This document shows, piece by piece, positions 32,500-40,660 of a stretch of DNA of 64,000 nt. Positions within the stretch are counted from its first letter, which is position 1. Each line of letters begins with the position of its first letter. The notes under the pieces were generated by a model. That model searched no databases. It was not told the DNA's origin and saw only the letters and a program-made list of their open reading frames with translations. Source of the DNA: Streptomyces sp. DH5 (GTDB lineage: Bacteria > Actinomycetota > Actinomycetes > Streptomycetales > Streptomycetaceae); assembly GCF_020873915.1 (NCBI RefSeq), contig NZ_JAHWGP010000017.1, positions 1 to 64,000 on the forward strand, given 5' to 3'. The position numbers and the translations under genes are program-made.

Positions 32500-34269
32500 T
32501 CAGGCCACCTGGCCGCTGTGCAGGTCCGTGTAGGACCCGCCGCGGCGCAGCAGTTCCTCGTGGGTGCCGACCTCCAGGATCCGGCCCTCCCCCATCACCA
32601 CGATCCGGTCGGCGCCGCGCACGGTGGACAGCCGGTGTGCCACGACGAACGTGGTGCGCCCGCGCAACAGCCGGGCGAGGGCCTCCTGCACCAGCGCCTC
32701 CGAGCGCGTGTCGAGGGCGGAGGTCGCCTCGTCCAGCACCAGCACCCTGGGGTCCCGTATCAGGGCGCGGGCGATGGCGAGGCGCTGGCGCTGGCCGCCG
32801 GACAGCCGGGCGCCGCGTTCCCCGACGAGGGTGTCGAGTCCCTGGGGCAGCCGGTCGACGAACTCCAGCGCGTTGGCGTCGCGCAGCGCGCTCCGTACCG
32901 TCTCCTCGTCGGCGTCGTCCATGCCGTAGGCGACGTTCTCCCTGACGGTGCCGTCGAACAGGACGGACTCCTGGGGCACCACCGACAGGAAGCGCCGGTA
33001 GGTGCGCAGGTCGAGGCCGTTCATGTCGGTGCCGTCGAGCAGCAGCCGGCCGGAGGTCGGCCGGATGAAGCCGATGACGAGGTTCAGCACCGTGGACTTG
33101 CCCGCCCCCGACGCCCCGACGAGCGCGATGGTCTCGCCCGGGGCGACGTCGAGGGTGAAGTCCCGCACGGCGGGACGCCCGCCGGTGTCGTAGGCGTGGC
33201 CGACGCCTTCGAAGGTGATCGCGCCGCGCAGCCCGGTGAGTTCCGCCTTGCCCTCGTTGTCCTCCAGCTCCGGCGCCTGGAGCACCTCGCCGACCGAGCG
33301 GACGGACTCCAGTCCCTTGGTGATGACCGGGGCCAGCCCGGCAAGGGTGGTCGTGGAGTTGGTGAGGGTGGTGAGGAACGCGCTGAGCATCACGACGTCG
33401 CCGGCGGTGACGCCCCAGACGTCGTAGTACGAGATGAGCGCGGCACCGGCCAGCACGCTCACGCCGACCACGTTGAGCACGACCCAGGCCAGCGATCCGA
33501 ACCGTCCGTTGACCAGGTCCAGGCGCATTCCGGAGGTGAGCAGCCGGTTCAGGGTGCCGTCCATCCGGCGCAGGGCCTTGCCCTCCAGACCGTGGGCACG
33601 GGTGACCGGGATCAGCCGCGTCATCTCGGTGACCCGGGAGGAGAGGGTCTCCACCTCGTGGCGGAAGCGTTCGTTGTGCGTGCGCAGCCGCGCCCTCAGC
33701 CGGGCGACGAGCAGTGCCGCCGCCGGCACCACGATCAGGAAGACGGGAAGGAACTCCGGAGTGCGGACGGCGATGATGACGAACCCGCCGGTGAGGACGG
33801 TGAGCGCGCCGAGCCCGGTCTCCGCCGTCTGCTGCACCATCTGCTCGACCGTCTCCACGTCCCGGACGACCTTGGCCTGGAGCACACCGGCGCTGACGCG
33901 CGAGTGGTAGCCGATGGAGAGCTGCTGCATGCGCGTGCACAGGGCGGAGCGCAGGGCGGTGCCCATGCGGCGGACGCTGCCGTACAGCAGACGGACGTAC
34001 AGCACGTGCAGCGGGTAGTTGACCAGCAGGATGAACATGATGACGCCGGTGCTGGTCCACAACCGGGAGATCGGCTGGTGCTGGACGACGGTGTCGATGA
34101 TGGACGCGGTGATCAGCGGCAGCAGCCACACGGGGCTGTGCTTGACCGTGAAGACGACGACGGCACCGGCCAGACGCCCGCGGTCCGCGCGGAACAGATA
34201 GGCGAGGGTGCGGATCGGGTGCTCGCCCCGGTACCGGTGGTCGAGCGGTCGTTCCGGCGTGGTCGCCAT
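32500..34269 (-). CDS. ABC transporter, fused permease and ATPase (exporter type)
   Basis: 589 aa. The ATG at 34269 (MATTPERPLD) has GGGAGGG eight bases upstream. Six TM segments occupy the first ~330 residues (type I exporter fold). The nucleotide-binding domain has Walker A GASGAGKST, signature LSGGQRQR, Walker B VLVLDEATSALD and switch His [10 protein letters not shown]. Half-transporters of this type act as homo- or heterodimers to export lipids, peptides or drugs. Only one half is present here. The substrate is unknown; the second similar gene at 57.6 kb is not adjacent. Divergent from the VOC gene. Confidence 0.92.
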   Translation of the reverse strand: MATTPERPLDHRYRGEHPIRTLAYLFRADRGRLAGAVVVFTVKHSPVWLLPLITASIIDTVVQHQPISRLWTSTGVIMFILLVNYPLHVLYVRLLYGSVRRMGTALRSALCTRMQQLSIGYHSRVSAGVLQAKVVRDVETVEQMVQQTAETGLGALTVLTGGFVIIAVRTPEFLPVFLIVVPAAALLVARLRARLRTHNERFRHEVETLSSRVTEMTRLIPVTRAHGLEGKALRRMDGTLNRLLTSGMRLDLVNGRFGSLAWVVLNVVGVSVLAGAALISYYDVWGVTAGDVVMLSAFLTTLTNSTTTLAGLAPVITKGLESVRSVGEVLQAPELEDNEGKAELTGLRGAITFEGVGHAYDTGGRPAVRDFTLDVAPGETIALVGASGAGKSTVLNLVIGFIRPTSGRLLLDGTDMNGLDLRTYRRFLSVVPQESVLFDGTVRENVAYGMDDADEETVRSALRDANALEFVDRLPQGLDTLVGERGARLSGGQRQRLAIARALIRDPRVLVLDEATSALDTRSEALVQEALARLLRGRTTFVVAHRLSTVRGADRIVVMGEGRILEVGTHEELLRRGGSYTDLHSGQVA

Positions 34270-34411
34270 CGGCGGTGGCCCTCCCTGTGGGACGTCTGCT
34301 CGGCGGTCGTAGAAAGCGCGTACCAGCCTGGTCGCGCAGCGGCCGGAAATCCAATGGAAGATGGTGAACGCATTCAGCAGGCGGGGCACTGAATCGCGTT
34401 CGGCCCGCCGC

Positions 34412-34436
34412 GCGGAGGCCGGCCCCCGGCCTCCGC
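34412..34436 (+). other. Hairpin in the leader of the VOC gene
   Basis: GCGGAGGCCGG and CCGGCCTCCGC form an 11-bp perfect stem with loop CCC, 31 bp before the GGAGG ribosome binding site of the VOC gene. It could be a terminator or leader structure, depending on where transcription begins. Confidence 0.5.
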
Positions 34437-34477
34437 CTGCGCGCAGCCGGCCGTTCACAGCGCTTCTGGAGGTATCG

Positions 34478-34960
34478 ACGGGTTCAGTCCTCAACCCGTA
34501 TCCGAGCTTCGACGGGGACGCCCGGCAGACGATGGGGTTCTACAAGGAGGTCTTCGGAGGCGAGCTGCGCCTCAACACCTTCGGTGACGCGGGGCATCCC
34601 GGCACCGAGGGCTCCGACAAGGTCATGCACGGCATGCTGACGACCGGCGACGGCTTCACCCTCATGGGCGCGGACGCACCACCGGGCATGGAGTACGCCT
34701 CCGGGAACAACTTCGCCGTGGGCATCAGCGGCGAGGACGAGAGCTCGCTGCGGGGCTACTGGGAGCGGCTCCCCGACGGCGGCCCGGTGTCCGTGCCGCC
34801 GGAGCGGCAGACGTGGGGCGACGTGTTCGGCATGTGCACCGATCGCTTCGGCGTCCCCTGGATGGTCAACGTCAACAAGCCCGGGGGCTGGGCCGGGCCC
34901 CGCCTCGAGCGGCGACCGGACGGGCGAGGGCGGCGACCGGACGGCGCCTCCCCCCGGTGA
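34478..34960 (+). CDS. VOC-family (glyoxalase/PhnB-like) protein with an apparent ACG start
   Basis: 160 aa. The fold signature is clear: LNPYPSFDGDARQTMGFYKE, VFGGELRLNTFGD, VMHGMLTTGDGFTLMGAD, NNFAVGISGEDESSLRGYW and CTDRFGVPWMVNV. PhnB-like members have uncertain roles. A textbook GGAGG (34468-34472) sits five bases before an in-frame ACG at 34478, which is where the family would place its start (homologues begin M..LNPY). ATG, GTG and TTG are absent at that point; the only in-frame ATG is 34361, adding ~39 basic residues. Initiation at ACG is possible but rare, so this may be a mutated start or a sequence error. Confidence 0.75.
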   Translation, partial: TGSVLNPYPSFDGDARQTMGFYKEVFGGELRLNTFGDAGHPGTEGSDKVMHGMLTTGDGFTLMGADAPPGMEYASGNNFAVGISGEDESSLRGYWERLPDGGPVSVPPERQTWGDVFGMCTDRFGVPWMVNVNKPGGWAGPRLERRPDGRGRRPDGASPR

Positions 34961-35068
34961 CCGGGCTGTCGACAGGTCGTTTCCGCAGGATCATCGTTCC
35001 GACCCGGAGTGACGCGTCGGCGGGGCGCGCGGGAAACCGGTCCGGCGGACCGCGGGAGGGGCGGCGGC

Positions 35069-35425
35069 ATGCGGACCGGACTGCTCGGCCCCGGATCCTG
35101 GGCGCGGGCGGCCCACGCCTCCGCGCCGGGCGGGCACCGGGACGTCCATTTCACCTGGATACGGGGCCGACTCCCCGAGGCCGCCGGGGAACCGGCCGCT
35201 CCGCACGGCACCCGGACCCACGACGACGTCGACGCGCTGTTCGCCGACGCTCCGCCTCGTCCATCCCGGACACCACGCCCACGGGCCCGCGACCGACCCT
35301 CACGCCCTTGTGGAACTCCGGCCGGACGGGTTTCCCGCGGGCCGGGGAAGGTACCCCGGCATCCAGGAGGCGGCCCTTCACCGCGGTGCCGCGAGCGCTT
35401 CCGGATGCACGGCGGGCGCCCGCGT
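35069..35425 (+). pseudogene. Remnant of a Gfo/Idh/MocA-type oxidoreductase
   Basis: From an ATG at 35069, after GGGAGG, the frame reads MRTGLLGPGSWARAAHASAP, close to the NAD-binding start of MocA-like oxidoreductases, and reaches THDDVDALFADA. Near 35255 the reading continues only in another frame (LVHPGHHAHGPATDPHALVE) and then decays; the remaining ~250 residues of the family are missing. It is a fragment with at least one frameshift and a large 3' deletion, and is unlikely to be functional. Confidence 0.6.
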
Positions 35426-35496
35426 TGAATGGTGAGTACCGGACCCGATGACAGCACCGGGGCCGCAACAGCGATCCGGACCCGAGGAGCCAGAAG

Positions 35497-35703
35497 ATGT
35501 CGACGTCCCAGCCCGACGCGTCCCGGCAGCCCGAGGACAGCGCCACCCCGGACAGCCTGCTCCACGCCCGCACCGGCACCGAAGTGTCACCGGAGGACCT
35601 GGTTCTCGCCTCCGGCAAGGACATCACCCCGCAGAACCTCGAGTGGGCCAGGCGGAAGCTGGCCGAGGAAGGGCCCGCCGCCCTGGACAAGATCCTCCCC
35701 TGA
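35497..35703 (+). CDS. Small conserved hypothetical protein
   Basis: 68 aa with AGGAGCCAGAAG before the ATG. The second half, EDLVLASGKDITPQNLEWAR then RKLAEEGPAALDKILP, is a predicted helical pair; the first half is polar and disordered. The pattern is common in Streptomyces small proteins of unknown role. It is a single gene followed by an exceptional hairpin. Confidence 0.75.
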   Translation: MSTSQPDASRQPEDSATPDSLLHARTGTEVSPEDLVLASGKDITPQNLEWARRKLAEEGPAALDKILP

Positions 35704-35719
35704 CCTCTTCCTCATCCCC

Positions 35720-35791
35720 GCACGCGGCACAACGGCGCCGCCGGCCCGGTACGCCTCAGGCGCGGGCCGGCGGCGCCGTCGTGCCGCGTGC
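35720..35791. terminator. Very long bidirectional terminator hairpin
   Basis: GCACGCGGCAC plus ACGGCGCCGCCGGCCCG on the left pair with CGGGCCGGCGGCGCCGT plus GTGCCGCGTGC on the right. That is 28 base pairs interrupted by one A/C mismatch, around a 14-base loop. It lies between two convergent stops (35703 and 35803). Confidence 0.92.
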
Positions 35792-35802
35792 GGTCGGTCC
35801 GG

Positions 35803-36291
35803 TCAGGTTCCGTCCCCGTCGTCCGGGAGCGCCGTCTCGTCCTCGACGACGTGCATCGCGGCCTCCTCCGCGCCCGCGGCCCCGCCGTCGACGCCCACGT
35901 CCGCGGCGACGGTCTCCTTGGTGGTGTCGGTGTGGGCGCCCTCGTCGGGGGCGACCAGCCGTCCCGCACGGGCGGTGCCCGCCTCCGGGTCCACCGGCTC
36001 GCCGTCACCGCCGGGCAGGTCACCCACCGCGTCCCCGGCGGGCGCGGACGCGTCAGGCACCTCCTGGGCCAGCCGCTGGTCGAGGGTCTCCCCCGCGTGC
36101 TGTTCGGCGGCCGTGGTGCCGTACTTGGTGACGCCGAGCGGCTTCTCCGGCGGCGAGTAACCCTCGTCGAGGGTGTCGTCGTAGGTCCGCTCGTCGAGGG
36201 CGTCCTGCATGTCGAGGGGCGCGGCGTCCTCCTGCTCCTCGTTGCTCCCGGTGGGCTGGTAGGCGTCGTCGGCCATCGGTTCGGAGCCCAT
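35803..36291 (-). CDS. DUF5709 family protein
   Basis: 162 aa, start at 36291 with AGGAGG six bases upstream. Very acidic and mostly disordered: MADDAYQPTGSNEEQEDAAP, YSPPEKPLGVTKYGTTAAEQ, then QHAGETLDQRLAQEVPD and a C-terminal HVVEDETALPDD. These are the DUF5709 signatures. Function is unknown; the charge and lack of TM segments suggest a cytoplasmic stress-type protein. It is a single gene, ended by the long hairpin at 35720. Confidence 0.85.
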   Translation of the reverse strand: MGSEPMADDAYQPTGSNEEQEDAAPLDMQDALDERTYDDTLDEGYSPPEKPLGVTKYGTTAAEQHAGETLDQRLAQEVPDASAPAGDAVGDLPGGDGEPVDPEAGTARAGRLVAPDEGAHTDTTKETVAADVGVDGGAAGAEEAAMHVVEDETALPDDGDGT

Positions 36292-36439
36292 GGCGTCCTC
36301 CTGTCACGCTGCGTCGGCACAATTCTGCGGTGTCCGGTCCGCGTTTCCCGTCACTCGATCTCTAATCCCGTGCGCCGGACGGCGGAACGGGTCACGGGAA
36401 GGGCCGCAGGGGCGCGCCCGGCACACGCGGCCGGCTCGG

Positions 36440-37921
36440 TCAGCCGGGCGCCGGGGCGACACGGACCTCCAGGTCACCGATCCGGTGGACGGGCCAGGAC
36501 CGTGCGTAGCCGGGCGGGGCGCCGCCGGGCCCGGTGAGCGTGGCGACGGGGATGCGGGCGCCGGTGCGCACGATCTCGGCGGGCGTGGTGTTCTCGTTGT
36601 TGCCGGAGGTGGCACCGGAGGAACAGCCCGTGTAGTAGCCGATCGGGATGGCCTCGTACCCGGTGATCAGACAGGGCGGGCGGATGCCGAGCCGGTGGAG
36701 TTCACCGGCCGTGCGCGCCCAGTCGCGTCGGCTGTCGGCGTTGCGGTCGACGGTGTGCACGAGGACGGTCAGCTGGGCGGTGAGATGGCCGGCCACGGCG
36801 AGCGCCACGAGGATCCGGGCGGCCGTCCGCCACCTCCCGCGCGGTGCCGTGATCAGGTACCACAGTGCCTGGGCGACCGGGATCGCGAGCAGGGCGTAGG
36901 CGGGCTGGAGGAAGCGGGGCGCCGCGTACTCGATCATGAACAGGTACGGGAGCGCCGCGGTCGTGGCGCAGGCCAGCGGTACCAGGGTGCGCAGGGTGCG
37001 GCGGGCCCGCACGGCGACGACCAGGCCCAGGACGGCGAGCAGCGGCAGGACGAACCACCACAGGGTGATCACCGGGTGCGGCATCGACCCGGTGCACGGA
37101 CGGCACAGGGCCCGCCCGCCCAGGCTGCGCAGTTGGTCGTCGACGGCGATGTGCCAGCCGAGCCCGCCCTGGATGCGGGACGCCTCGGCCAGCCGCTCGG
37201 CGAGGCCTCCGAAGGAGGTGTACGCCTCGATCACCCACTCCGCTCCGCCCGCCGCGAGGCCGCCCGCCAGGGCGAGCAGGGAGCGTCGGTGCCGGCCCGC
37301 CAGGGCGAGGGCGAGGAGCGGGATCACCACCCAGACGGCGTCGGTGGGACGCATCCAGGCCATCAGGGCGGTCCCCGCCACCACGGTCCACAGCGGGCCC
37401 GAGGAGGAGGGCTCCGCCCGGTGGCGCAGGAAGCCTCCGACGGCGATCAGCGCGCCGACGGCCACCCAGTAGTTGGGCATGGCCTGCGGGCCGTAGAAGA
37501 GGGTCACCCACAGGGAGGCGAAGAAGGCTCCCGCGGTGACAAGGATCCGGGTCGGGAACAGGCCCCGCCAGACGCACAGGGCCAGGTACAGGGCGAGGCC
37601 GGAGAGCAGGGCGAGGTAGACGCGCAGCAGGGCGGTGGAGTCGGACCACGACGCGACGGGAGCCACGAGCAGGGACACGCCCCGGGACCGGGGGGCGCTG
37701 AAGAAGGCGGCCGGATGGTGGGAGGTGACCTGGCTGGTGTAGACGATCTCGTCCCAGCCGAGGCCCAGCACGGGGCGGACCAGGACGAGTTGGGCGAGGA
37801 CGAAGACGGCGGCGAGCACCGCGAGCGGCCTGCTGTCGTGCGCCTTGCCGGAGGCGTCCGGTCCGGACCGGTGCTCGCGGCGCCGTGCCGCGGCGGGAAG
37901 AGCGCCGGCGCCGTAGGTCAT
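36440..37921 (-). CDS. Polytopic membrane protein, GT-C glycosyltransferase-like
   Basis: 493 aa, ATG at 37921 (MTYGAGALP) with AAGGACG upstream. At least ten hydrophobic helices occur over residues 30-380 (LAVLAAVFVLAQLVLV, LLSGLALYLALCVW, VVAGTALMAWMRPTDAVWVV and others), and a periplasmic C-terminal domain follows. An early acidic motif after the first helix (LGWDEIVYTSQ, with the Asp-Glu pair) resembles the catalytic loop of GT-C/PMT-type dolichyl- or polyprenyl-phosphate-sugar transferases. No complete family signature is visible. Possibly cell-wall glycan assembly. It is single and convergent with no close partner. Confidence 0.75.
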   Translation of the reverse strand: MTYGAGALPAAARRREHRSGPDASGKAHDSRPLAVLAAVFVLAQLVLVRPVLGLGWDEIVYTSQVTSHHPAAFFSAPRSRGVSLLVAPVASWSDSTALLRVYLALLSGLALYLALCVWRGLFPTRILVTAGAFFASLWVTLFYGPQAMPNYWVAVGALIAVGGFLRHRAEPSSSGPLWTVVAGTALMAWMRPTDAVWVVIPLLALALAGRHRRSLLALAGGLAAGGAEWVIEAYTSFGGLAERLAEASRIQGGLGWHIAVDDQLRSLGGRALCRPCTGSMPHPVITLWWFVLPLLAVLGLVVAVRARRTLRTLVPLACATTAALPYLFMIEYAAPRFLQPAYALLAIPVAQALWYLITAPRGRWRTAARILVALAVAGHLTAQLTVLVHTVDRNADSRRDWARTAGELHRLGIRPPCLITGYEAIPIGYYTGCSSGATSGNNENTTPAEIVRTGARIPVATLTGPGGAPPGYARSWPVHRIGDLEVRVAPAPG

Positions 37922-38095
37922 CGTCCGTCCTTCGTTCTCGCGCGTCGTGGGTGCCGGGTTCCGCGCGCCGCGGGACCGGGGGCGGGCGGGTCCGGCCGGG
38001 TTCTCGAAGATCACGGACAACCTAACCCGGGCGCAACGGTCACGCAGCGCGATATGCGGCCAACCGTCCCGTGCGACCCGGGAGCGGCGGTGCGC

Positions 38096-38842
38096 TCAGC
38101 TCCCTCGCCCCAGTTCGCCGAGGTCGGTCACGACCCGGTCGGCGCCGTGCGCGTACAGCGCGTCGGCCCGGCCGGCCCGGTCCACGCCGACGACGTATCC
38201 GAAGCCTCCGGCGCGGCCCGCGTCCATGCCGGCGAGCGCGTCCTCGAAGACGGCGGCGCGGGAGGGCGCCACGCCCAGTTCCCGGGCGGCGGCGAGGAAG
38301 GTGTCCGGGGCGGGCTTCCCGGGCAGGCCGCGCTCGGCGGCGACCACTCCGTCGATCCGGACGTCGAAGAGGCCCTCGGCGCCGATGGACCGCAGCACGT
38401 CACGGCAGTTGGCGCTGGAGGAGACGATCGCGGTGCGCAGTCCCCGCGCGCGGACCGCCGCGACGTAGCGCAGGGTGCCGTCGTAGGCCGCGACGCCGTC
38501 GGTGCGGATCCGCTCCAGCAGCAGCTCGTTCTTGCGGTTGCCGAGGCCGTGGACGGTGCGGGAGCCGGGCGGGTCGTCGGGCCCGCCCTCGGGCAGGGCG
38601 ATGTCGCGGGAGGCGAGGAAGGCGCGTACGCCGTCGGCGCGGGGCAGACCGTCGACGTACGCGTCGTAGTCGGCTGCGGTGAAGGGACGGAAGGCGTCGC
38701 CGTCCCGCTCGCGCAGGAAGGCGTCGAACAGCTCCTTCCAGGCGGCCGCGTGGACGTCGGCCGTCCTGGTGACGACGCCGTCGAGGTCGAAGAGGCAGGC
38801 GAGGACGCCGTCGGGCAGGCCCAGATCCGTCATACGGGACAT
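38096..38842 (-). CDS. HAD hydrolase, beta-phosphoglucomutase-like
   Basis: 248 aa; ATG at 38842 (MSRMTD) or 38833, with AGGGGG upstream. HAD motifs: DLDGVVT (nucleophile D19, acid D21), VSSSANC (motif II), GKPAPDTF (motif III Lys) and FEDALAGMDAGR (motif IV). A helical cap lies between residues 25 and 100. The DxD + cap class includes beta-phosphoglucomutases and sugar phosphatases; many Streptomyces copies are called beta-phosphoglucomutase-family hydrolases. Such enzymes normally follow GH65 phosphorylases; the GH65 gene here is 19 kb away. Divergent from the P-loop kinase. Confidence 0.88.
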   Translation of the reverse strand: MSRMTDLGLPDGVLACLFDLDGVVTRTADVHAAAWKELFDAFLRERDGDAFRPFTAADYDAYVDGLPRADGVRAFLASRDIALPEGGPDDPPGSRTVHGLGNRKNELLLERIRTDGVAAYDGTLRYVAAVRARGLRTAIVSSSANCRDVLRSIGAEGLFDVRIDGVVAAERGLPGKPAPDTFLAAARELGVAPSRAAVFEDALAGMDAGRAGGFGYVVGVDRAGRADALYAHGADRVVTDLGELGRGS

Positions 38843-38919
38843 GGTTCCCCCTTCCGCGGCGGACAGCGGGCGACCCGTACGCCCGGCGGCCGGATGTCCA
38901 CTGCCCGGGTGACACACTC

Positions 38920-39615
38920 GTGCGTGTGGCGCTGACCTTCGACGACCTCCTGAGCCGTGCCCGCTCCCTCCCCAGGGGCGGCCGGCGCGCGATACTCGGC
39001 ATCGCCGGCGGTCCGGGCGCGGGCAAGTCCACGCTCGCCGGGCATCTGGTCCGGAAGCTGAACGGCTCCGGCGAGCCGTGGGCGGTGCACGTCCCCATGG
39101 ACGGCTTCCACCTCGCCGACGCCGAGCTCGACCGACTGGGCCGCCGGGACCGCAAGGGAGCCCCGGACACCTTCGACGCCGCCGGGTACGCGGCGCTGCT
39201 GGAGCGGCTGCGCGAGGAGGCGTACGACGACGACGTCTACGCCCCCGGCTTCGAGCGGACGCTGGAGCAGCCCCTGGCCGGAGCCGTGCCGGTGCCTGCG
39301 GCCGCCCGGCTGGTGGTGACCGAGGGCAACTACCTGCTGCTGGACACCGGCGCCTGGGCGCGGGTCCGGCCACAACTGGACGAGGTGTGGTTCTGCGCGC
39401 TGGACGAGGAGGAGCGGCTGCGCCGTCTGATCGCCCGGCACGTGGAGTTCGGCAAGAGCCGCGAGGAGGCGGTGGCCTGGGTCGAGCGCTCCGACCGGCG
39501 CAACGCCGAACTGGTCGCTTCGACGCGGGCCCGGGCCGATCTCGTGGTGCCCGCCTCCGCCCTGCCGGGCGCGTCCCGGCCGGCGGGACGGGCCGGACTC
39601 GCCGCGGCGGACTGA
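38920..39615 (+). CDS. P-loop nucleoside/pantothenate-kinase-like protein
   Basis: 231 aa, GTG at 38920 or 38926. The P-loop GGPGAGKST (residues 30-38) is followed by VPMDGFHLADAELDRLGRRD, the substrate motif of fructose/uridine-kinase-like proteins (YfhA/FrcK-type), then GNYLLLDTG and the lid RRLIARHVEFGKSREEA. Members phosphorylate nucleosides, pantothenate or sugars; the exact substrate is unclear, and the MDGFHL form is typical of the nucleoside/nucleotide kinase group annotated in Streptomyces. The gene is divergent from the HAD gene with 77 bp between. Confidence 0.88.
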   Translation: MRVALTFDDLLSRARSLPRGGRRAILGIAGGPGAGKSTLAGHLVRKLNGSGEPWAVHVPMDGFHLADAELDRLGRRDRKGAPDTFDAAGYAALLERLREEAYDDDVYAPGFERTLEQPLAGAVPVPAAARLVVTEGNYLLLDTGAWARVRPQLDEVWFCALDEEERLRRLIARHVEFGKSREEAVAWVERSDRRNAELVASTRARADLVVPASALPGASRPAGRAGLAAAD

Positions 39616-39808
39616 GGCGGGTTCTCCCGCCTGACCGGAGCGAGCACGGCGAAGGGTGCCGCTGCCACGATGCGCCGGCTCTCCCCGTGTCAGCGGGCTG
39701 TCGGGCGAACACGCGCCCCTGGAAGGCGGGCGGTGCTCCGGCGGCCGGTGGCCGGCGCACGGAACGTCCCGCGCCCACAGGTCACATGAGACCCGGTGCG
39801 GAAGCAGG

Positions 39809-40219
39809 TCAGCCCTGCCCCGCCGCCGCGCGCTGGAAGCCGTCCGCGCTCACGTGCGGCATCACGCTGCTGGCCACGCGGTAACGGCCGTCGGGGAGTT
39901 CCGCGGACCGGCGCACGTGCACGGCGAGTGGCCCCGCCCACTCGTAGCCGTGGCGGGCCGCGTGCCGGGCCAGCCGGTCGGTGAGCAACTGCCCCACGCG
40001 GCCGCCCCGGCGCGACAGTTCCTCGTGGACCGGGCCGGAGAGTTCCACGTCGTAGGCGTTGGGCACCATCACCCGGCCCGCGCGGCACACCACCGCGTTG
40101 CTGTCGCACTCACGCCTCAGCGCGTCCACGAGTTCGACCGGGTCCCGGCCGGACATCCGCGCCCACAGCGCCTCCCATCGGGTCTCCAGTGCCTTTTCCA
40201 TCGCGCTCAGGGCGCTCAT
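39809..40219 (-). CDS. DUF3662 domain protein (FhaA N-terminal-like), without FHA domain
   Basis: 136 aa from the ATG at 40219 with AGGTGAAGG upstream. The domain reads AMEKALETRWEALWARM, VELVDALRRECDSNAV, VMVPNAYDVELSGPVHEEL and YEWAGPLAVHVRRS, characteristic of the N-terminal DUF3662 of mycobacterial and streptomycete FhaA. FhaA normally carries a C-terminal FHA domain and localises to cell-division/peptidoglycan-synthesis sites. The FHA part is missing entirely, so phosphothreonine binding is not expected. It is not in the usual pbp-fha-pknB operon. Confidence 0.85.
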   Translation of the reverse strand: MSALSAMEKALETRWEALWARMSGRDPVELVDALRRECDSNAVVCRAGRVMVPNAYDVELSGPVHEELSRRGGRVGQLLTDRLARHAARHGYEWAGPLAVHVRRSAELPDGRYRVASSVMPHVSADGFQRAAAGQG

Positions 40220-40326
40220 GCCTTCACCTGCCGAAACGTGGTCGGGTCGGGGACGGTTGGGTGCCGTGGGGGCGTGCGCAGCGGGCCGCCGGGGCGGGTT
40301 CCGCGCGGGCACTCCCCACCGGTCGT

Positions 40327-40488
40327 CTACCGTTCGTCGAAGTCGTCCGGCCGGATCTCGGCCTCTTCCAGCGCCTCGCGCATCGTGCGGCCGGTACCGC
40401 CCTGCGCACGCGTCTCACGCGCTTCCCGCTGCTCGATGGTCTCGTCGGTGTCCCGGGTCTTCGGCCGGTTCTCCTCGGGGACGGTCAT
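40327..40488 (-). CDS. Small acidic hypothetical protein
   Basis: 53 aa with GAGGAG eight bases before the ATG at 40488. It is highly charged (TVPEENRPKTRDTDETIEQR then TMREALEEAEIRPDDFDER) and probably unstructured or a coiled helix. The gene is short, but the ribosome binding site and high GC3 support it. Divergent from the RpiR regulator. Confidence 0.6.
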   Translation of the reverse strand: MTVPEENRPKTRDTDETIEQREARETRAQGGTGRTMREALEEAEIRPDDFDER

Positions 40489-40660
40489 GTCCGCTGACTC
40501 CTCGGGTGTCCTGGGGTTCGCCTCATGCGCTGTGTCGGCGGGTTCCCTGAGGAGGCGCGGATATCCCTCGCCGAGCGAGCAGGTGGCTCCGGCGGGGAAC
40601 GTGGCCGCCACGGTGTGTGGGCTATGTTGAACCCTCGTGGGAGACGAAGGAGGCGCACCG

